Origin: Undaria pinnatifida
Taxonomy: Eukaryota; Sar; Phaeophyceae; Laminariales; Alariaceae
Direction of reading: 5' to 3'
DNA: 64,000 bases
NCBI GenBank assembly: GCA_012845835.1
Contig: JABAKD010000030.1
Span: forward strand, 4,791,416-4,855,415
The notes below the pieces were generated by a model. It saw only the letters and a list, made by a program, of their open reading frames with translations. It did not search any database and was not told the origin of the DNA. Positions 56,401 through 64,000 of the stretch are shown one piece after another. The translations under genes and the position numbers were made by a program. The number at the start of each line of letters is the position of its first letter. The first letter of the stretch is position 1.

Positions 56401-57080
56401 TACTGTATGTCAAGGTATTTGTGGGATATTAGTCCGTTTGACCACTTGCAAAAGGTTACTCAATACGTAGCTTACCCAAACTAAGCCTTATAACACTCTC
56501 CCCCCCTGAAACGGCGGGATAGCAGGTCGGCCGGATATACGGCGGACCCGTCAATTATCCAAGCCGTTTCATTTCCTTGGTACACCGGGGAGAGTATTTT
56601 TCAAGTTCGACATGGTGGGGAAAGTCTGAAAAAAATTATTAGGTGGATGTGGAGCTTGAACCCACGACCCAAAAAACCCATGGTCTGCCGACGACGCCAT
56701 TTGTTAAGGTATTAGACTAGTGGGGTATTAATCCGTTTGACACTTGCCAAAGGTTAACCAATAGCTTACCCAAACTAAGCCTTATAACACTCTCCCCCCC
56801 CTGAAACGGCGGAACAGCAGGTCGGCCGGATATACGGGCGGACCTGTCAATTATCCAAGCCGTTTCATTCCCTGGGTATACCAGGGAGAGTATTTTCCAA
56901 GTTCGACATGGGGAAAATCTGAAAAGTTTATTATCGTGGATGGTGGGGATCGAACCCACGACCCGAAAACCCATGGTCTGTCGACGACGCCATTTGTTAA
57001 GGAATTAGTGGGGTATTTTAGTCCGTTTGACCACTTGCAAAAGGTTACCTTATAGCTTACCCAAACTAAGCCTTATAACA
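56400..57080 (-). repeat. Tandem array of tRNA-like/SINE units, about 295 bp
   Basis: Each unit, read on the minus strand: atggcgtcgtcg (A-box-like), then gggtcgtgggttcgatccc (B-box), then a body with actctcc..ggg, ccggccgacctgct and ggcttagtttgggtaagct. Two full units and a third partial one are joined head to tail (boundaries near 56705 and 57000). Confidence 0.78.
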
Positions 57081-57304
57081 TGTTTTTGCAGAAGAACTAA
57101 AAGTATCCTCTGCGTCCCGCCGTTGTGCAGTACCACATGGTGTTGTAACATGTAACAGTCAGCAGCGGCAAGCACAGCGTACGAATGTGTAGTCGCTACT
57201 GCTTACCACTTTTTCGACAACATGGTTGACAACATGGTTGACGCACATTGTGTACGAGACGAAGCGGGTTTCACCGTACATTAGTTGGTTGTTGCGTTTC
57301 ATTC

Positions 57305-57329
57305 GGTTAGGGTTAGGATTAGGGTTGGG
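57305..57329. repeat. Short interstitial TTAGGG repeat
   Basis: ggttagggttaggattaggg then ttggg: about four telomere-type units. Confidence 0.8.
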
Positions 57330-58530
57330 TATATATATATAATTTAAAGAGTGTGCCAACCATGTCGTCGAAAGCGGTAAGGTGCCCTCGCAGTTTTAGT
57401 AGTACTTTGGTACTCGGTATAAAATAAAGCAGTATTCGATATTCCACACGAGGACTCTTCAACTATTCACCAAAAATACCGCATTCACAAAATCCCGCAA
57501 TTCGCCGCCGTATCGCCGCCCCAAGCCAGACTCTGTCGTACATTAGGCTTTTTGGCTCAGCGGGAGGGGGGGGCAGAAGAAAGAGACCAAGAAAATAAAC
57601 TAAAAGTTATACCTGGTAGACCGAATAAATTCATCCACCTTTCTTTCTTTTGTGTCGAGCTTCGAAGCTGTCGTCGGAAACAGAGTTTACGAAGCAATCG
57701 ACGATTGATCTCACTTCAGCAAGCACGAGAAGCGGCTGCATTTTATATGTTAGAAATCAGCGCGGATGCTTATTTTAGTGTCCGAACAATAATACTTTGA
57801 CCTGTTTCGAACTATGGACTATCCTTGATTGAATGAAGCTGTATTATTAATATTAGTAGGCACCATGATTCGAAACAGCCCACGCTTCATATCATCATAC
57901 ATAGTGTGCTCTGTTTGCCTGAGTTATTAATAATCCGGATGGATGCTAATTGTAGTGTCCGAACTAGCAGTTCTGCTGCTCACCGCCGCTACCACTCTGG
58001 AAAGAAGCGACTGCTTGAGCTGAACGTTGACTGCGAACAGGCTATCCAACCTCAGCAGCACAGCTACTTGTTTATAAGCTACGGTGGTGCGACAACATGA
58101 GAGAACTAAATCCGGTCGAGTGCTGCAGGTTTTGCGGCGTAACCTCCTGAGCGGAAGCACACCTCGTACAGACCAGCAAAGCGCAGAGTGCGATACTTCT
58201 AAAAATATCTGCTCTACACTTCCAAGGCGTGGGTACTTCCTGCGTTCCAGATGTAGCAGCCAGCACGAAGTGATGCCTTTACAGCCCTGGTCTAACCTCT
58301 CCGGGGTGAAGTTGAGTATGATCACGTGCGCCGAGAGGTACACGGAATGCCGACGAGTGCAGGGTGCCAACGGATCACGGATCACACACGCGAGAAATTA
58401 CATGTCGCATGCCCCCCCCCTATACATGCCGTTCTCGCCTCTATGGAAACCTCAGCTGTACCCAACTCCAGCAAAGCACTCAGTTCTCAGTTCACGAGCA
58501 TCTTCCTGCTGTCTGCAAGGGAACCGGCTG
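57330..58530. other. No gene recognised
   Basis: The block ggatgctwattttagtgtcc-gaac occurs at 57766 and 57940. Frames of up to 204 codons overlap on both strands without motifs; part would be the promoter and 5' UTR of the candidate exon at 58535. Confidence 0.4.
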
Positions 58531-58534
58531 CACC

Positions 58535-58775
58535 ATGAGAGTGTCTACCGTCGCTTTGTTGTTGGCACTACAGCCGCAGAAGGCTGCTTCATTCGTTGGC
58601 GTTCCGGGAGGAGCTCTACGACCATCTCCATCGCACGTCAGACACGATGCTGGTACTGGTACTGGTTGTACTGCTACCTGCAGCAGGATTGGTGCTGACA
58701 GCAGCAGTACTGGTCCGGGTGGGGGGGGCTTCGGCGTGGTTGGGAGAAGTGCTACCGCCACGGCTGCTGTGCCAG
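58535..58775 (+). CDS. Candidate first exon of a secreted or plastid-targeted protein
   Basis: ATG in context ctgcaccATG (compare tctaccATG of the aldolase), then MRVSTVALLLALQPQKAAS, a short basic n-region and hydrophobic core, followed by FVGVPGGALRP. An Ala-Ser|Phe cleavage site is the heterokont plastid-import hallmark. Next comes a Ser/Thr/Gly/Arg-rich, acid-poor stretch like a transit peptide, to residue 80 at CCAG|gtgaga. No further exon was recognised, so the product is unknown. Alternatives: a signal peptide for the secretory path only, or a chance frame. The Gly/Thr-rich tail is partly repeat-derived (tggtactgg). Confidence 0.4.
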
Positions 58776-58969
58776 GTGAGAGAGACTTGCTGGGTGACTC
58801 TGTCTTCCTATACGTGTATAGAGTACCTGGCATGGCACGTACGCCTTTTTGAACTGCAAGTACGTTTGTGGGAACAAGGACAAAGTCTTGGAACTTGGAA
58901 CTAATAATAGTGTACAAGGTGCGACCATGTTCATGTTTTTGCATATTGAGTGTAGTAAGTGTTACAAAG

Positions 58970-59160
58970 CGCTTCGCTCCGCGGGCGGCATTCGCCCCCC
59001 GCTACGCTCGCTCAGAAAGGAAAAAGAGCACAAATAATAGCCAACCAAACAATGTGTGACGCGAACAGAAGTCCATGCTTGATTGAAGGCACAAACAGGC
59101 GACTTGAAAATGCCAAGAGCTCCGCCGCCATGCTCCAGGAAAACAACCCCTTGGGGAAGA
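58970..59160 (+). repeat. Duplicated block, partner 60150-60300
   Basis: gaacagaagtccatgcttga, tgccaagagctccgccgcca and tgctccaggaaaac recur at 60205-60298 in the same order. Confidence 0.8.
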
Positions 59161-59242
59161 ATATGAGGATTGGATATATCAAGAGCGGGGGAGATTAGAG
59201 TACAGTGAGTGTGTGACTTGGAGGTAGAAAGCGAATGGTCAA

Positions 59243-60019
59243 GCCATTTCTTACACAGTCGGATTCCGCCAGTCGAAAACGGCCCTTTTCAACTACACTT
59301 TTTTTCGACTAGATTCTTCTGGTCTTTCTTCTTATCGTCGATTGAGTCGATTTTATTGTTTTTGTGCTCTTCCTAGAGGCGGTTGGTGTGAGGGTGTACT
59401 GCCGTATGGCGCTCGAAACTCGGTTGGCAGCTCTGTGCTTCGCGCATTCCTCGCGAGCAACGCGTGCTTCACGCGCGACGAACCTTCGTCCAAGCGGGTT
59501 GGTGGCGCTGGGCTTAGCCGAAAGCCGCCAAAGCTACGTTCGTGGCGTTGCACTCAGCCGAGAGCACAGCAGGCGTAGCCGTTGTTGGCGAAATGGCATC
59601 GATAACGCGCACTACTGCTATCGTGTGATACATGTGGCTGGCGAGCGGAGCTAGGAGTGCGCCACGCTGACTTTCGGCGAGAAGCAACAGCAGTGATGCC
59701 AAGGCAGCGTCGGCGCTGTTGTATGATACTGCTGTGTGGTACCTGGTATGGGTGTGTGGGCATGTGGGTGTGTGTTTTGTCGTGGGATGAGCGATGCGAT
59801 GGGTTAAAGAAACAGGTGTAAAACTTTTTCGACCGAGTTTTTCGACTGACAGATCCAGTCGAAAAAGTCGAGTTTTTCGACTGGATCCCCCAGTCGGAAA
59901 ACTCAGTGGAAAAAAGTTGAGTCGAAAAGCCCTTTTTCGACTGTGTAAGAAAGCCCGATTTGAGCTTCAGTCGAAAACGGCCGTTTTCGACTGACAAATC
60001 CGACTGTATAAGAAATGGC
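59243..60019. mobile_element. 777-bp TIR element (MITE-like)
   Basis: Left end GCCATTTCTTACACAGTCGG, right end inverse GCCATTTCTTATACAGTCGG, continuing as cagtcgaaaacggcc on both sides. The right third (59820-60005) is built of nested tttttcgact / agtcgaaaa inverted repeats. TCAA stands next to the left end and, one base out, next to the right end, a possible target duplication. The internal frame at 59364-59654 has no transposase motif. Confidence 0.8.
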
Positions 60020-60149
60020 CTCAACATTCAATCAATGATTCCAGATTGATGAAACGGAAGTCGGAGGAAGAGCGAAGGGTCAACATTCAATCAATATTTC
60101 CAGATTCATGAAGCGTAATTAAACGAGCGCCACGTGCATGAATGAGTAA

Positions 60150-60300
60150 CGCGTACAAAGCTCTTCGCTCAGGAAGGAAAAATAAAAATACAACAAATTA
60201 TGTGAAGCGGACACAGGTCCACGATTGATTGTACATAGGTGCAAGCTGGCGAGTTGACAATGCCAAGAGTCCCGCCGCCATGCTCCAGGAAAACAGCCCG
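60150..60300 (+). repeat. Duplicated block, partner 58970-59160
   Basis: See partner; the two copies flank the 777-bp TIR element on either side. Confidence 0.8.
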
Positions 60301-60584
60301 GACGCCACATGCTTGAGTGCACTGCTGTGCGTGCCTGGTGCCTTGCTTTAAGTACTTGCGATGTGTATGTCTGTCTCGAAGTTTGTGACTACAGAGCTTA
60401 TCTCTGAGGATGACGAATCGGCGCCGACACTGCTGCCTGGGTGTGCTGGATGCCGACGGGCGGAAAAAAGCAGTTTGATAAAACGCACAGATACAGCAGC
60501 GTGGTATATTGTTGTTGGAGTGACAGCAGTACAGAGGCGCCTTTCTTTTGTCACGTCAAGCACGCTTTAACCCCTCTTCAGTGC

Positions 60585-60652
60585 CCCAAATATCTCCCTA
60601 TACTAACTTCAAGTAAAATTTTCCCCCCAAAAGGGTTTTCAGTTGTAAAGGC
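60585..60652 (-). repeat. Solitary unit of the 85-bp minisatellite
   Basis: tatactaacttcaagtaaaa, then ttccccccaaaagggttttc and agttgtaaaggcgt: the reverse complement of the unit at 6448-7075. Confidence 0.8.
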
Positions 60653-61520
60653 GTGACGGTATACTATGAACAGTATGTTAAGTCTATACGAGACGGCGGT
60701 CCCGTCACAGGATCGAGTGTCAGCGGCACTTGGAAAAATCCAAATGATTAGTTGTTGGTGGCTTTATTACCAAGGCTATGAATGATGCAAGGAACAATAC
60801 CAAAGAGGAAAAAAAGGGACGTAAAACTACTATTGTTACATATTGGTGGCTCTCTCTCGGTAACGCTGGTTCTTATCTGCTTGCTTGCATTGCCGCGACT
60901 TGCTGTATGGTCGACCCGAACGTACTGCTATAATATATTCGTTGCTGCTCTGCGTGCTTTTGCGGTACTTAGGTAGCTACTGTGTGGCGTACCGGAGCTT
61001 GGTTTGTGCCTTGACTTCGTGATGCGCAAATAAGAAAAGCAGGCTCCAAAAAAAAAAAAAAAACGGAAGACAAGAAAAACAAAAAGAGGAAAAAAGAATA
61101 CAGTCCTTGGGTCGATCCGGGAAATGCAATTTCCACGTCGTCGGCAATCAAGAGCGGGGAGTAGTCTGATAGACCAAAGAACTGCCGAGGGCGACCGCCG
61201 AAGTCACCGAGATTACAGTATGTGAGTCTGAGATCGCCTGCTATCTATAACAACAGCACACCACCCTTTAGAATTGCATCCAATCCGCGCTTTTTTCGCG
61301 ACAAACTACTTGGAATTAGTGTTCGATCATGTTTGCATGTGTAGCACCTGGTGAAAATGGTAAGGTCGCCTGCTATCCATCATGACAGACCACGCTGTGC
61401 TTTTGGCTGCTTTTTGTGCTGTGTGCTGTGTGCTGTGAGCTGCAATCGGTCACGAATGCCGACGAGGACTGAGTTCGATTTTTTTTTATAAAAAACTATC
61501 TATTATTGCGAGTCCTCTTG
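60653..61520. other. No gene recognised
   Basis: An A16 run at 61049-61064 and purine-rich sequence. Fragments near 61270-61340 (ttggaattagtgttcgatc) are like 20750-20810. Confidence 0.35.
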
Positions 61521-61699
61521 CAGCTAGTTAGTTGCAGGTCGCAGATGGATGGATGCTGTCATATTTCGGATTCGTTTCCGATTTGCATGATGCGATTCTG
61601 ACATGCCGCATTTACCACACGTGTGATACACCCGGCGCCTGTGGTGTATTACCACCACCAGGCATGGGCTTTTTTTTATCATCCCATTTATTGCCCTCG

Positions 61700-61905
61700 C
61701 ACTGTACTCTCGCCCCCTCCCTCCCAGTACCGTAATGACTCAGATCCGGGGTCACATAGCGGGCCGTCCTCCCCCGTACCCACTACGGTACGTGCCTTCA
61801 TTTTTTTTTTATCGCGAGAAGAACTCAGCATTTTTTTTTCGTCGTCGACTCTCGTCGAATCGTACCTACCCACGCTGCTAGGCGCTCTCAGCGCAGCTGA
61901 TCCTT
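61700..61905 (-). mobile_element. SINE body, reverse copy without head
   Basis: Plus-strand order: atccggggtcacatagcggg, actacggtacgtgccttca, atcgcgagaagaactcagca, ctgctaggcgctctcagcgc; the inverse of 40430-40620. The tRNA-like head is replaced by a (GTT)n array. Confidence 0.72.
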
Positions 61906-61986
<81 letters not shown>

Positions 61987-61991
61987 GTTGT
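61906..61991. repeat. (GTT)n microsatellite, about 27 units
   Basis: Pure array joining the SINE body to the 'GTT/CAGTCACT' repeat. Confidence 0.97.
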
Positions 61992-62190
61992 TCTCACATT
62001 AAGTCGCATAATCAAATCCGTGGTCACAGGACAGGACAGGCTCCAGTCACTCTGGAGTGGAAGGATGCCCTGGGGAAAAAACACAAGCAAACCAAAAGTG
62101 GCGCGCGCATACTCGCATATCATAGCTGAAACAATTCAAGCCTCCGCCAGAAAAAAATATATGAAAGTGAATTGGGAGTAATACCACGCT
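61992..62190 (+). repeat. 'GTT/CAGTCACT' interspersed repeat, forward copy
   Basis: ctcacattaagtcgcataat, aggctccagtcactctggag, acaattcaagcctccgccag, gtgaattgggagtaatacc. Confidence 0.82.
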
Positions 62191-62491
62191 GTGACGCCAA
62201 AGATGGTAGTATGATGGTAGGAGGCACCGGTCCCCAGACGTCAACTTGCTGTTGTTGGTGCTGTTGCCGGCCCTGCCCAAAATGCCAGCTTAGTCCTCCT
62301 ATCGTACCGCTTACAACTTTTGTAACAAGTAGTCAGTAGTTTGGCTCCAAAGAACGTGCTTCCAGGTCAATATTTTAAGGCGCTGTGCTTTCGTATCGTT
62401 GCACATACTTTAGTCAGTTCCTAGGGTCTGCTAGTATGTATGGTGTTATTTCCTTTCCTTTCCTTGATTCTTTTCTGGAATTTCCTTGTAT

Positions 62492-62650
62492 TTTCCTTTC
62501 CTTTCCTTTCCTTTCCTTTTCTTTCCTTTCCTTTCCTTTCCTTTCCTTTCCTTTCCTTTCCTTTCCTTTCCTTTCCTTTCCTTTCCTTTCCTTTCCTTTC
62601 CTTTCCTTTCCTTTCCTTTCCTTTCCTTTCCTTTCCTTTCCTTTCTTTTC
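62492..62650. repeat. (CCTTT)n microsatellite, about 31 units
   Basis: Near-perfect pentamer array; the Phe/Leu/Ser and Lys/Gly/Glu frames across it are artefacts. Confidence 0.98.
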
Positions 62651-62697
62651 TTAGGCCGGGGCGACATACTAACGCACCCGTGTACAACTATAGCACA

Positions 62698-62985
62698 CTA
62701 GTAGTGTGGTAGTGTAGTAGTGTAGTAGTGTAGTAGTGTAGTAGTGTAGTAGTGTAGTAGTGTAGTAGTGTAGTAGTGTAGTAGTGTAGTAGTGAAGTAG
62801 TGTAGTAGTGTAGTAGTGTAGTAGTGTAGTAGTGTAGTAGTAGTGTAGTAGTGTAGTAGTAGTGTAGTAGTGTAGTAGTGTAGTAGTGTAGTAGTAGTGT
62901 AGTAGTGTAGTAGTAGTGTAGTAGTGTAGTAGTGTAGTAGTAGTAGTGTAGTAGTAGTAGTAGTGTAGTAGTAGTAATAGTAGTG

Positions 62986-63082
<97 letters not shown>

Positions 63083-63137
63083 CAGTAGTGTAGTAGTGTA
63101 GTAGTAGTGTAGTAGTAGTGTAGTAGTGTAGTAGTGT
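62698..63137. repeat. (TAGTAGTG)n to (TAG)n compound array, 440 bp
   Basis: An 8-bp period tagtagtg for the first 120 bp, mixed 8/11-bp periods in the middle, pure TAG from about 62990 to 63080, then 8-bp again. Confidence 0.98.
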
Positions 63138-63139
63138 AT

Positions 63140-63345
63140 AGCTTGCCCTGCCGGAGTAATAACGAGGACCGGCGGTAGGAACAGCTCGCGCTATCGCTAT
63201 GACGGGATCCGAAGGACACGCCGGCTAGCGCTGGATTGCGAATGCAATTGATGAGTTAAATCGACAACGACGTTTATAATAGTACGTGGAAGTGTGGTGA
63301 GCTTGAAGCTGTATTTTTTTCTACCCCATCCGCCGGAGGATATAT
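63140..63345 (+). mobile_element. Poly(A)-tailed retroposon family, longest copy
   Basis: ccctgccggagtaataacga, tcgcgctatcgctatgacgg, gccggctagcgctggattgc, agtacgtggaagtgtggtga, ccatccgccggaggat, then an A/T-rich tail. Confidence 0.78.
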
Positions 63346-63469
63346 ATAAAAAACATATACATACTTTCATTTCTTTTCTCTTCTTTTCTTTTCTGTTCTC
63401 ATTTTCTCTTCTATTCTCTTCTTTTCTCTTTCTTTTCAATTATTTTCTCTTTTTTTTTTCTTCTTCGTA

Positions 63470-64000
63470 GGCTGACTCCCGATTCCACTTTTTATATGTT
63501 TCTGGCGGCGGCATGAATTGCGTCAGCTATGGTATATGCGCAGTCACTTTTGGTTTGTGTTTTTTCCCTGTTGTAACATTGCGACGTAGCTTAAGTTGTA
63601 TATAGTGTGGGATTAATGAGGTCTCTCGGCTGCGACCAGCTTTACTACCCTCACCCAGGGTTACTACTCTCGCGTTGGTTCTCTGGCGACCGACGCGACA
63701 TCTCGTCACAGATCTCGAGTAGGTACCCCAGTCAAATAAACTCTAACAATACTGATGTCGTTGTCGGCGGTACACCCCGCCGCTACGATGGGCGGGCGGG
63801 ATGGTTGTGTTTTATTCTAACCTCCTTGTACTTGTCGTGCTGCTGTCGGGTATCGATGACAGCCACGGAGTGGGCTCACTCTGCACGATCTCCAAGTAAC
63901 ATCAGGAGGCTTTCCCGAAAAGGGGACGCCCTGCAGGCGTCCCCTCTTATTTGGTTTCAGATTGCTGAGGTATTCTTCCACTCCAGAGTGACTGGAGCCT
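63470..64000 (-). repeat. 'GTT/CAGTCACT' repeat, reverse copy, interrupted, running off the edge
   Basis: ggctgactcccgattccact, ggcatgaattgcgtcagcta at 63470-63560; after about 390 bp of unrelated sequence, ggtattcttccactccagag then tgactggagcct at 63968-64000. Confidence 0.65.

Noticed and set aside
62385-63219. Phe/Leu/Ser, Lys/Gly/Glu and Tyr-rich frames
   Set aside because: Products of (CCTTT)n and (TAG)n arrays.

Overview
This is nuclear DNA from a eukaryote with very low coding density. There are no prokaryote-style operons. The genes I can support are split by spliceosomal introns, and most of the rest is microsatellites, G/C homopolymers and small transposable elements. One gene encodes a class I fructose-bisphosphate aldolase whose N-terminus has the signal-peptide plus 'AGA|FVSP' layout of heterokont bipartite plastid targeting. 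I therefore infer a photosynthetic stramenopile (ochrophyte) with secondary plastids, such as a brown alga or a relative. The genus cannot be fixed from this window.

Layout. (1) About 1-9175, minus strand: a glutathionyl-hydroquinone reductase of the ECM4/Xi-GST family, reconstructed by hand from seven exons and running off the left edge before its C-terminus. One intron appears to be GC-AG. Two of its 5' splice sites lie in local duplications. Its introns hold Tc1/mariner-like MITEs and an 85-bp minisatellite interrupted by a 91-96 bp piece that reads as mitochondrial nad7. (2) 9200-12737: repeats, including a foldback and one copy of an 800-bp repeat. (3) 12738-20608, plus strand: the plastid aldolase in three exons with introns of 1,228 and 5,431 bp. 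The second intron carries several repeats, including another copy of the 800-bp repeat and a TIR element. (4) 20609-36950: repeats only, as far as I can see. They include SINE-like and poly(A)-tailed retroposons, TIR elements, a modular G/C-tract repeat with inverted arms, and a 46-bp pure poly(G). (5) 36955-37554, minus strand: a PX-like (phosphoinositide-binding) open frame. (6) 37600-58500: repeats, with heavy clusters of the modular G-rich family (42.3-47.9 kb and 51.0-55.7 kb), a 240-bp GGGGA array and tandem units with a tRNA-like T arm. (7) 58535-58775, plus strand: a candidate first exon of another secreted or plastid-targeted protein. (8) 59243-64000: a 777-bp TIR element and long GTT, CCTTT and TAG arrays.

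The two complete or near-complete genes are housekeeping enzymes: a Calvin cycle/glycolytic aldolase and a thiol-dependent quinone detoxification enzyme. They are not functionally linked in any obvious way. I found no new multi-gene system. The unusual content is gene architecture (duplicated splice donors, a GC-AG intron, a 5.4-kb intron, an organelle-derived filler insertion) and several repeat families that look undescribed. Coordinates of exons were derived by reading splice signals and family motifs by eye; repeat boundaries are approximate unless terminal repeats are stated.
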